This document shows, piece by piece, positions 7,574-14,376 of a DNA stretch of 21,507 bases. Where the stretch lies: the NCBI RefSeq assembly GCF_050943655.1, contig NZ_JBMNPQ010000024.1, positions 1 through 21,507 on the forward strand, in the 5' to 3' direction. The notes beneath the pieces are model-generated. The model saw nothing but the letters and a program-made list of their open reading frames with translations. It ran no database searches and was not told the origin of the DNA. Each line of letters starts with the position of its first letter. The first letter of the stretch is position 1. The translations under genes were made by a program, and so were the position numbers. This DNA is from Peptoniphilus_A sp050943655. GTDB taxonomy: Bacteria; Bacillota; Clostridia; Tissierellales; Peptoniphilaceae.

Positions 7574-8512
7574 TTAAATTTCTTCAGAATAGTTTTCAAT
7601 ATATTCATCTATAATTTTTTTAATTTCATCTAAATCATTTAAAGTGTTTAAAGAATTTCTTATCTCTTTGGAATTTTTCATTCCTTTGAAATAATAAGAA
7701 TAAACTTTTCTCATCTCAAGTAAGCCAAGTCTTTCGCCCTTGTACTCAATTTCTCTATTTAAATGATCTTTTAAGACATTTAGTTTTTCGCGAATTTTTG
7801 GTCTGTAGTAATCTCCATGAGATATAAGCTCTTCAATTTGTCTAAATATAAAGGGGTTCCCAATGCTTCCCCTTCCAATTGCAACTCCATCGACGCCAGA
7901 ATATTTTATTTTTTCTAACGCATCTTCTGGTGTAAAAATATCTCCATTTCCAATTACTGGAATATTAAGAGCTTCCTTAACCTTTTTAATATAGTCCCAG
8001 TCAGCCTCTCCCGAATAAAATTCTTCCCTGCTTCTTCCGTGAACAATTACTTGAGTAGCACCTGCTGCTTCAATATTTTTTATAGCCTTTATGGCATCGA
8101 CTCCACCAAAAGACTTCCTAACCTTGCAAGTGACAGTTTTTTTTGAAGAATTAACTACAGATTTTACAATGTCATACACAAGAGAAGGCTCCTTAAGTAA
8201 ATAAGATCCATTCATTGCCTTTACTATCTTTGGTGCAGGGCATCCAAAATTAATGTCAATAGAAGAGAAGCCATAATCATTTAACATTTCTGCAGCTTCT
8301 CCCATTATATCTGGGTCATGTCCAAAAATTTGAACAGCAACATCTTTTTCCTTATCAGAAATTTCAAGAAGCATCTTCGTCTTTTTATCTCCATATACTA
8401 GAGCCTGTGCCGAAACCATCTCCGTAACTGTCACATCTGATCCAAATTCTTGACAAATTTCTCTAAAGGCAAGATCTGTATATCCTGCCATTGGGGCTAA
8501 TATTTTTAACAA
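7574..8512 (-). CDS. dus: tRNA-dihydrouridine synthase
   Basis: A 312-residue FMN enzyme that reduces uridines in the tRNA D-loop with NAD(P)H. Seen: N-terminal APMAGYTDLAFREIC (FMN-binding opening of the TIM barrel), DINFGCPAPKI with the catalytic C91, NGSYLLK, VHGRSREEFYSG (about 158-169), IGNGDI and GVAIGRGSIGNPF (phosphate-binding loop), followed by the helical C-terminal domain. This order is typical of DusB-like bacterial enzymes, though I do not assign the paralogue. The start is TTG at 8512, since the nearby ATG at 8520 reaches a stop after four codons; AGAGG lies upstream. It follows coaX by 14 bases and is most likely co-transcribed with it. Confidence 0.95.
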   Translation of the reverse strand: MLKILAPMAGYTDLAFREICQEFGSDVTVTEMVSAQALVYGDKKTKMLLEISDKEKDVAVQIFGHDPDIMGEAAEMLNDYGFSSIDINFGCPAPKIVKAMNGSYLLKEPSLVYDIVKSVVNSSKKTVTCKVRKSFGGVDAIKAIKNIEAAGATQVIVHGRSREEFYSGEADWDYIKKVKEALNIPVIGNGDIFTPEDALEKIKYSGVDGVAIGRGSIGNPFIFRQIEELISHGDYYRPKIREKLNVLKDHLNREIEYKGERLGLLEMRKVYSYYFKGMKNSKEIRNSLNTLNDLDEIKKIIDEYIENYSEEI

Positions 8513-8526
8513 AGTATCATCCTCTT

Positions 8527-9309
8527 TTAAAATGTATCGCTGTTTAAGTTATAAATTTCTTTTAATCCTTCAAGGGTTAAGAATTTATTAATAACTATAT
8601 TGTACTTTGAATCTTGTGTAAGCATTGTAGAAAATCCACCAGTTGAAATCAAATTAGTTTCATCAGCTTTCCAATTAAGTTCATCTAATAATTTTTCTAT
8701 AATTCCATCAATCATAGTTTGGAATCCATAATAAAGTCCAGACTGCATTGCGCCTACTGTGTTTGATTGAATGAGTTTTTCTGGAGTAATAATTTCAATT
8801 TTTGGAAGCTTTGATGTCATCATAAATAATGCTTCTGCTGAGATGCTAATGCCTGGCATAATCAAACCGCCAAGATAATTTTTATCTTTATCTATGATAC
8901 AAAATGTCATTGCAGTTCCAATATCTATTATAATAGTTTGTGGTCCATATTCATTAAGTGCACCAACAGCATTTACTATTCTATCTGCTCCAACTTCCTT
9001 TGGATTATCGTATTTAATATTAAGCCCAAGCTCAAGTGTTGTGTCCACGATTATCGGTCTCTTCTTAAAATATTTTATTACCATTGATGGAAGTGTGTGC
9101 ATTAGGTTTGGCACTACTGAAGATATTATTACATTGTCAATATCTTGCGGATCAATATTTGCATGAGTTAAAGTATTTAAAAAAATTAATCCATACTCAT
9201 CTGACGTTCTCGTTTTTACTGTGGAAGTTCTAAAATCATTTACAAGTTCATTGCCCTTGTAAACTCCCCAAGTAATATTTGTGTTTCCTACATCTATAAC
9301 TAATAACAT
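8527..9309 (-). CDS. coaX: Type III pantothenate kinase
   Basis: Phosphorylates pantothenate in the first committed step of coenzyme A synthesis; cytosolic, ASKHA fold. Seen: MLLVIDVGNTNITWGVYKG at the N-terminus (DxGNTN phosphate loop), GADRIVNAVGA (about 103-113), IIIDIGTAMTF (catalytic-region Asp), GGLIMPGISISAEALF and a late STGGF. I start at ATG 9309 (260 residues), the usual CoaX start, because AAGGGTG lies just upstream. A TTG at 9327 would add six residues but would place that ribosome binding site inside the gene. It heads a two-gene unit with dus behind a good promoter at 9360-9388, divergent from bioY. Confidence 0.95.
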   Translation of the reverse strand: MLLVIDVGNTNITWGVYKGNELVNDFRTSTVKTRTSDEYGLIFLNTLTHANIDPQDIDNVIISSVVPNLMHTLPSMVIKYFKKRPIIVDTTLELGLNIKYDNPKEVGADRIVNAVGALNEYGPQTIIIDIGTAMTFCIIDKDKNYLGGLIMPGISISAEALFMMTSKLPKIEIITPEKLIQSNTVGAMQSGLYYGFQTMIDGIIEKLLDELNWKADETNLISTGGFSTMLTQDSKYNIVINKFLTLEGLKEIYNLNSDTF

Positions 9310-9359
9310 TTTTTCACCCTTAAACAATAGATTTTAATAATTTATAACAAATTGATTTC

Positions 9360-9388
9360 ATTATATATGTTAGATTAATACTTTTCAA
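9360..9388 (-). promoter_or_regulatory. Promoter of coaX-dus
   Basis: On the minus strand, TTGAAA (9388-9383), a 17-base spacer and TATAAT (9365-9360). The predicted start is near 9353, about 43 bases before the ATG at 9309. Confidence 0.8.
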
Positions 9389-9483
9389 TAAAAAATACAA
9401 TTGAAATTTCTTTGTAAAGTTCTTTTCACGGCTTTTAAGATACCACCATTATATTTATACAATTTTAATTTTCAATTTATTCA

Positions 9484-9514
9484 TTGTTACCCCTATTGAC
9501 ATTGCGGTGAACAT
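9484..9514 (+). promoter_or_regulatory. Probable BirA operator of bioY
   Basis: Half-sites TTGTTACCC (9484-9492) and GGTGAACAT (9506-9514) are separated by 13 bases. As I recall the Bacillus BirA (BioR-type) operator, it has TTGTTAACC and GGTTAACAA separated by 13 bases, 31 bp in all. Here the total is also 31 bp, with 8/9 and 7/9 matches. It overlaps the -35 and spacer of the bioY promoter, so biotin-loaded BirA would block transcription. The matches are seen; the function is inferred. Confidence 0.65.
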
Positions 9515-9524
9515 ATTGTAGTAT
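9496..9524 (+). promoter_or_regulatory. Promoter of bioY
   Basis: TTGACA (9496-9501), 17-base spacer, TAGTAT (9519-9524). The predicted transcript start (about 9531) falls at the GGAGGT ribosome binding site itself, giving an extremely short leader before the ATG at 9541. That leaves no room for a riboswitch and fits control by a DNA-binding repressor. Confidence 0.8.
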
Positions 9525-9540
9525 TGTTTCGGAGGTAATC

Positions 9541-10077
9541 ATGAATATTAAAACTAAAGATTTAACAAAGATGGCACTTTTTGTTGCCCTAATAGCAGTC
9601 GGAGCATTTATATCTATACCCATTGGTCCTGTACCATTCTCATTACAAAACTTTTTTGTTTTTATGGCAGGATTATTACTTACACCGGTGCAAGCTTTCT
9701 TGACGGTTTTAGTCTATGTATTACTTGGTCTAATTGGAATTCCAATTTTTGCCGGATTTACTGGTGGATTTCAATATGTATTCTCACCAACTTTTGGATT
9801 TTTAATTTCATTTATAATTGGAGCTTATGTCATTTCAAAGCTTGCATACAAAGAAGAAAAATTCGGAAAGATTATGGCAGTTTTAATTTTGGCTGAAGTT
9901 ATATTTTATGCTATAGCACTTCCTTACTTTTACTTAATAATGAAAAATGTCAACGGAAATCCAATGGCGCTTAATAAAATTATGTCCATGGCAATGATTC
10001 CATTTATTATTCCTGACATAGCTAAAGCAGTTGTGGCAGCATTAATTGCTCCAAGGATTAGAAAATCTATTAAATGA
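9541..10077 (+). CDS. bioY: Biotin transporter BioY (ECF S component)
   Basis: A 178-residue integral membrane protein that binds biotin and supplies it alone or with the shared ECF energizing module (EcfA/A'/T, not in the window). Seen: about six hydrophobic segments; the N-terminal VALIAVGAFISIPIGPVPFS, continuing LQNFFVFMAGLLLTP, characteristic of BioY; GLIGIPIFAGFTGGFQYVFSPTFGF, the conserved glycine-rich loop region; and a C-terminal FIIPDIAKAVVAALIAPRI. Length is typical. The ATG at 9541 has GGAGGT (9531-9536) upstream. It is a single gene between its own promoter/BirA-like operator and a strong terminator, so this cell probably scavenges biotin; no biotin synthesis genes are adjacent. 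Confidence 0.96.
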   Translation: MNIKTKDLTKMALFVALIAVGAFISIPIGPVPFSLQNFFVFMAGLLLTPVQAFLTVLVYVLLGLIGIPIFAGFTGGFQYVFSPTFGFLISFIIGAYVISKLAYKEEKFGKIMAVLILAEVIFYAIALPYFYLIMKNVNGNPMALNKIMSMAMIPFIIPDIAKAVVAALIAPRIRKSIK

Positions 10078-10112
10078 TGACAAATAAAATAAATAATAGA
10101 TAAATAATTTAC

Positions 10113-10140
10113 AAAACTCCCCTCTTTGGGAGTTTTTTAT
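10113..10140 (+). terminator. Terminator after bioY
   Basis: Perfect 9-bp stem AAAACTCCC (10113-10121) / GGGAGTTTT (10128-10136) with loop CTCTTT and a U-run (10133-10138) that is partly in the stem. Confidence 0.92.
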
Positions 10141-10177
10141 TTGGAATTTACTTTATATAGTTAAAAATAAAAAATAA

Positions 10178-10186
10178 TGTTATAAT
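10178..10186 (+). promoter_or_regulatory. Extended -10 promoter of the PBP gene
   Basis: TGTTATAAT is a perfect -10 with the TG extension, ending 21 bases before the ATG at 10208. The -35 position (TAGTTA, 10158-10163) is poor, as usual for extended -10 promoters. Confidence 0.65.
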
Positions 10187-10207
10187 AACTAAATAGGGAG
10201 GTTGTAA

Positions 10208-12592
10208 ATGAAAAAATCTAATAATAAACCTCGTGGAATGATAAAATTTTCAAGTGTAATAAAAATACTTATACTTATAGTTGTGGCACTTATAATCGTT
10301 CTTGGGACAATACTTACATCAGTTGTTCTTGGAATTTTCAAAAAAGCTCCTGAAATTGATCCAACAGATTATAGGTCACAAATTGCTGAAACATCGAAAA
10401 TTTATACTGACGACGGAACATTAATAGAGACTCTAGTATCAGATCAATTCAGCGAATTTGTTCCTTACGAGGATATGCCCGATAATTTAAAAAATGCAAT
10501 TGTTGCCATTGAAGACGAAAGATTTTTCGAACACAATGGTGTCGATTTTAGAAGAGTTGTGGGAGCAATTGTTTACGATATAAAGACCCGCTCTTTCGCA
10601 CAAGGTGCATCTACAATAACTATGCAGCTTGCAAAAAATATGTACACATCTTCGACAAAATCTGTAGTTAGAAAGATTACAGATATTTATTATGCTTTTC
10701 AAATTGAAAATGCCCTATCAAAAGAACAAATCTTGGAAGCTTATTTAAACACAGCAAGTTTTTCAAAAGGAACTGTGGGTGTGCAGGCAGCTTCAAAAAC
10801 TTTCTTTGACAAAGATGTGTCCGAACTGACTCTTGCTGAGTGTGCACTTCTTGCTGGTGTTACAAATTTACCTGAAAAATACACTCCATACAATACAATG
10901 GAAATTACACCAGAAGATGACCTGTCACAAATAGAGTTTGTAATGCTTCCTAAAAATCAAGAATCAGGCGACAATTCAGACTTTATAATTGGCGTGGGCG
11001 AAAAACTGTTAGATCTTGGAAGAATAGACAGTTTTACAATGCTACAAATTAAAAATAATATTGTTGTTCCAGTTAAGGCTGTCTTTAATGAAACTTCTAA
11101 AGAACGTCAAGCTAGAGTTCTAGAAAAGATGGAAAAGCAAAACTTAATAACTGAAGAAGATTACAAAGAGGCACTTGCAGCACCTATTGATATCAATATC
11201 GGATCGAGAAAAGAAAGCGGAATTTCTTCTTTCTACACAGATGTAGTTCAAAAAGAAGTTAAAAAGATTCTCGTAGATTCTGGATATTCTGAAGAAGATG
11301 CTCTAAATAAATTATTTAACGGCGGACTTAAAATTTATATTCCAATGGATTTAAAAATTCAGCGTCAATTAGAAGAAACTGTTGCAAATCCAAGATATTA
11401 TTATGGAACATTTAGAGATAACAACGGAGTAATCCAACCACAAGTTGCTTCTGTTATAATTGACCAACACACTCACGAAGTAAAAGCCCTTGTTGGCGGT
11501 CGTGATGTAAGTGGTGGACAACTTCTAAATAGAGCAATAATACCAAGACAACCTGGATCTAGTATTAAACCTATTTCAGTTTATCTAACTGCTTTTAATA
11601 ACGGCGCAACTGCAGGAGATGTTTATCTCGATGCCAAAATGCCAGATAAACTTTTCTTCGGAAAATCTCCAAAAAATGCAGGTAGTTATTACCAAGGTTG
11701 GACAACTATTAGAAACCTAGTTCGTCAATCTTCTAACGTCGGCGCATTCCAAGTAGCAAGAGATATTTCTGCTGATAAGGATGCAAAAATTAATAATAGA
11801 TCGACTTACACTAAATCATACGACGATGATGTTTCAATCAATAAAATGGTAGAAACTCTTCAATCAATCGGCGTAACTTCCATAGTTACTAAAGAAGATA
11901 ATCCTACTTGGAACGATATGGCCTATGCCCCACTTACTCTTGGTGGAATGAGTTACGGAATAAGTCCACTTGAGATGGCTGGCGCTTACACTGCCCTATC
12001 TAATATGGGTAAATATGCAACTCCAATTGTAGTTTCTAAAATTGAGTCTGCAACTGGCGATGTAATTTATGAATCAAAACCTGAAGAAAAAGAAATTACA
12101 TCAGAACAAAATGCCTATATAATTACAGATATGCTAAGAGATGTAGTTAAACGTGGTACAGGTACCAATGCAGCTTTTGCTGGTCAAGATGTTGCAGGTA
12201 AAACTGGTACAACTAACGACAAGACAAATGTATGGTTTGTTGGTTACACTCCTTATTACACTTGTTCAGTTTGGATAGGAAACGACAAAAACCAAAACCT
12301 ATCTTTCGGTTCTAAACAAGCGGCGTACTTGTGGAAACAAATAATGCGCGATGTTCACGAAGGTCTCGATAAAAAAGAATTTGAACAGCCAGATGGCATA
12401 TACACTAAATATGTAAATGGCAGACGTGAGTTATTTGTCGAAGGAACTAAGCCTCACTACACTAGCAAACTTGGTTGGTACAGAAGAGAGGAAAAGAAAG
12501 TAGAAAAGAAAAAGGACGACAACAATAATAATAACAACGACAACAAGAAAAAAACTAAAAAATTAGATTTGAATAACAACTCTAATCAATAA
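10208..12592 (+). CDS. ponA: Class A penicillin-binding protein (PBP1A type)
   Basis: A 794-residue bifunctional peptidoglycan synthase. Seen in order: a short basic cytoplasmic tail; one membrane anchor (about 17-43); a GT51 glycosyltransferase domain with IEDERFFEHNGVD (catalytic E102), AQGASTITMQLAKN (131-144) and RKITDIYYAFQIE (about 155-167); a linker; a transpeptidase domain with SxxK (S451-K454 in RQPGSSIKP), SxN (S508-N510) and KTG (665-667, GKTGTTN); and a C-terminal Lys/Asn tail encoded by AAT/AAC runs. Between the GT motifs and the transpeptidase, about residues 230-290 hold an acidic segment (PEDDLSQIEFVMLP) longer than in textbook PBP1A, probably a clostridial-type insertion. GGGAGG precedes the ATG. 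Flanked by its own promoter and terminator. Target of beta-lactams. Confidence 0.97.
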   Translation: MKKSNNKPRGMIKFSSVIKILILIVVALIIVLGTILTSVVLGIFKKAPEIDPTDYRSQIAETSKIYTDDGTLIETLVSDQFSEFVPYEDMPDNLKNAIVAIEDERFFEHNGVDFRRVVGAIVYDIKTRSFAQGASTITMQLAKNMYTSSTKSVVRKITDIYYAFQIENALSKEQILEAYLNTASFSKGTVGVQAASKTFFDKDVSELTLAECALLAGVTNLPEKYTPYNTMEITPEDDLSQIEFVMLPKNQESGDNSDFIIGVGEKLLDLGRIDSFTMLQIKNNIVVPVKAVFNETSKERQARVLEKMEKQNLITEEDYKEALAAPIDINIGSRKESGISSFYTDVVQKEVKKILVDSGYSEEDALNKLFNGGLKIYIPMDLKIQRQLEETVANPRYYYGTFRDNNGVIQPQVASVIIDQHTHEVKALVGGRDVSGGQLLNRAIIPRQPGSSIKPISVYLTAFNNGATAGDVYLDAKMPDKLFFGKSPKNAGSYYQGWTTIRNLVRQSSNVGAFQVARDISADKDAKINNRSTYTKSYDDDVSINKMVETLQSIGVTSIVTKEDNPTWNDMAYAPLTLGGMSYGISPLEMAGAYTALSNMGKYATPIVVSKIESATGDVIYESKPEEKEITSEQNAYIITDMLRDVVKRGTGTNAAFAGQDVAGKTGTTNDKTNVWFVGYTPYYTCSVWIGNDKNQNLSFGSKQAAYLWKQIMRDVHEGLDKKEFEQPDGIYTKYVNGRRELFVEGTKPHYTSKLGWYRREEKKVEKKKDDNNNNNNDNKKKTKKLDLNNNSNQ

Positions 12593-12619
12593 AAGGGTCC
12601 CAATTGGGATTCTTTTTTT
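12592..12619 (+). terminator. Terminator after the PBP gene
   Basis: Stem AAAGGGTCCC (12592-12601) / GGGATTCTTT (12606-12615), containing two G-U pairs, with AATT loop and a 7-U tail (12613-12619). It starts at the PBP stop codon. Confidence 0.88.
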
Positions 12620-12636
12620 CATAAATTTATTATTTT

Positions 12637-12669
12637 AAAAAGAAGTCCTCGGCATGAGAACTTCTTTTT
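12637..12669 (-). terminator. Terminator of the glycosidase gene (bidirectional)
   Basis: AAAAAGAAGT (12637-12646) pairs with ACTTCTTTTT (12660-12669), with an inner CTC/GAG helix and a GGCAT loop. It has A/T runs on both sides, so it can act in both directions. It begins just after the leftward stop at 12677 and backs up the PBP terminator. Confidence 0.82.
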
Positions 12670-12676
12670 TTATAAA

Positions 12677-14167
12677 TTAATTATTTTTTATAATCATAAA
12701 AGTATTATTTAACTTTCTGCCTGCATTTTGCATAATATTTCCATCAACATATAGTGCACTTGATGCGTTTCCATCTACATTCATTGCAGATACGCATCCA
12801 AGTTCTTTCATAACACTTGCCAATTCTTTAACTGTGGCAGAACTTACTGTTGCCATTACAATTCTTCCGTCCTTTGTAATTCCTATTGCAGATCTTCCGC
12901 CTCTATTTGATGAAATTTTTGCCTCTTTTACTTCTTTAAGAGTTTCAGCAGAAGTTATATTTCCATCTTGTAAAAGAAGAGGTCCTGCACCAATCATTTG
13001 AACTACTTTTTTGCCGTCTTTATCAAATTTAGCCTTTAGCTCAACACTTCTTCCAACGGCAAATCTTTCAGTGATATAATCTTTTTTAACGCTATCTTTT
13101 CCAAAATAAATTAAGTAACCGTTCTTAGGAATATCAAATTTTTGATTTTTAAGTGCATCTGAAACTTTTGTAACTTTATCATTTACTATTGTTACGACGC
13201 TTCCACCAGTTAGGTTTATGCTATTTCCTCTCTTGTTTGTAAATTTATAAATTCCAGCTATATCAGTTGGTTTTGTGTTTACATACCATAGAGTAAATGT
13301 ATTAAATTCCATTACACCTTTGTCATTGTTCCATTCATTTTTAGTTTTTCCATCAAGGAATCCGTCAAATTTTAATTCTTTCTTAGAAATGTCAAAGGTT
13401 CCATCTTCATAAACAGAAAATACAGAGGGGCTATCGCTAAGTTGAATTACTTCTCCGTTAGAGATAAGTGGACCATAAGGTTCTTTTGTGCTATATGCAT
13501 CAAAGAAGTTTCCATTTATTGCACCGAGTGGTTTTTTTCTTGCTATCATTGATGAAAATGCTTCGTCGCCATTTAATCCATTATTAGCAGTTACAACTTC
13601 ACATTTTAAATCTCCACTTGAGAGATTAAACTTCGCCCAGTTTACCCTCTTGCCATTTATGTTTTGTGTCTTCTTCTCAACTAGTGGAGAATTGGATTTT
13701 TCTACAGCTTCTTTATTAATTTCTTTTTTAAAAGTTTTTATGGTTTCACTATCTCCAATCAAAACAGTTCTGCTGTCATTATCCCACTCTACTTCTTTTC
13801 CAAATATTTCGCTTACATCTCTTAGTGGAATAAAAACCCGATCGTCTGTAATTTCAGGTGCCATGTTGAGCACTTTTTCTGCGTTATCTACTTTGGCATT
13901 CTTATTGTCGACATACATTACCATTTCTTTTCCATTGGAGCTACAAGTTACTTTCCTCTCATAAGAGTCCCATTTGACATCGTATCCTAAATTTTCAGAA
14001 ACAACTCTTACTGGCACAAGTGTCCTATCTTCTTTGATGTAAGGAGCAACATCTGATTCTAGATATTTTCCATCGAGCCAAATTCTCACATTTCCCTTGG
14101 CACTTACGATTGCTGGTGAAAATAATAAAATTCCAGCAAGTCCTAGGATTTTGATTTTATTTTTCAT
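12677..14167 (-). CDS. Secreted copper-amine-oxidase-N / phosphodiester glycosidase (NAGPA) protein
   Basis: A 496-residue exported protein. Seen: signal peptide at 1-23 (basic MKNKIKI, hydrophobic core, VSA-KG cleavage); two copper-amine-oxidase-N-like repeats at about 27-138 (IKEDRTLVPVRVVSENLG-V-WD and ITDDRVFIPLRDVSEIFG-EVEWD); then from about 185 a NAGPA domain (DUF2233) with GAINGNFFD (215-223), GAGPLLLQDG, NRGGRSAIGITKDGRIVM (about 420-437) and NVDGNASSALYVDG near the end. Known: the NAGPA fold hydrolyses or rearranges phosphodiester-linked sugars, and bacterial members are often surface proteins acting on cell envelope glycans; CuAO-N repeats of this kind occur on many Firmicute exported proteins without copper chemistry. 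Exact substrate unknown. The ATG at 14167 has AAGGTG upstream. Monocistronic. The 170 AT-rich bases upstream show no clear promoter. Confidence 0.88.
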   Translation of the reverse strand: MKNKIKILGLAGILLFSPAIVSAKGNVRIWLDGKYLESDVAPYIKEDRTLVPVRVVSENLGYDVKWDSYERKVTCSSNGKEMVMYVDNKNAKVDNAEKVLNMAPEITDDRVFIPLRDVSEIFGKEVEWDNDSRTVLIGDSETIKTFKKEINKEAVEKSNSPLVEKKTQNINGKRVNWAKFNLSSGDLKCEVVTANNGLNGDEAFSSMIARKKPLGAINGNFFDAYSTKEPYGPLISNGEVIQLSDSPSVFSVYEDGTFDISKKELKFDGFLDGKTKNEWNNDKGVMEFNTFTLWYVNTKPTDIAGIYKFTNKRGNSINLTGGSVVTIVNDKVTKVSDALKNQKFDIPKNGYLIYFGKDSVKKDYITERFAVGRSVELKAKFDKDGKKVVQMIGAGPLLLQDGNITSAETLKEVKEAKISSNRGGRSAIGITKDGRIVMATVSSATVKELASVMKELGCVSAMNVDGNASSALYVDGNIMQNAGRKLNNTFMIIKNN

Positions 14168-14331
14168 AATATCACCTTCTACATATATAATACTATAAAT
14201 AATTAGAAATTCTATGAAAAGGTTTTGATTTTTTATAATTTTAAATAATTTAGTTGTTTCATAAGTTTAAATCATCTATTAAAAACTTTTTAAATTTTAA
14301 AACTTTAAAGCTCATACATTTAAATTTTTGC

Positions 14332-14365
14332 AAAAAAACAGACTCTGGAACTAATCCAAAGTCTG
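14332..14365 (-). terminator. Terminator after hcp
   Basis: On the minus strand, CAGACT (14365-14360) and AGTCTG (14344-14339) enclose a mismatch and an inner TGGA/TCCA helix with a 5-base loop; U7 follows almost directly (14338-14332). It starts 11 bases after the hcp stop. Confidence 0.87.
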
Positions 14366-14376
14366 ATTTATTTATA

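Noticed and set aside
9310..9327. Six-residue longer coaX starting at TTG 9327
   Set aside because: The AAGGGTG ribosome binding site for ATG 9309 would fall inside the gene, and the family starts at the MLLVIDVGNTN position.
9430..9460. Minus-strand GGTGGTATC upstream of coaX, reminiscent of a T-box antiterminator core
   Set aside because: It is upstream of the coaX promoter rather than in a leader; there is no specifier stem or terminator, and the match is incomplete.
12520..12590. AAT/AAC-rich repeat tract at the PBP 3' end as a microsatellite or mobile element
   Set aside because: It is explained by the Lys/Asn-rich C-terminal tail of the penicillin-binding protein; there are no flanking duplications or inverted ends.
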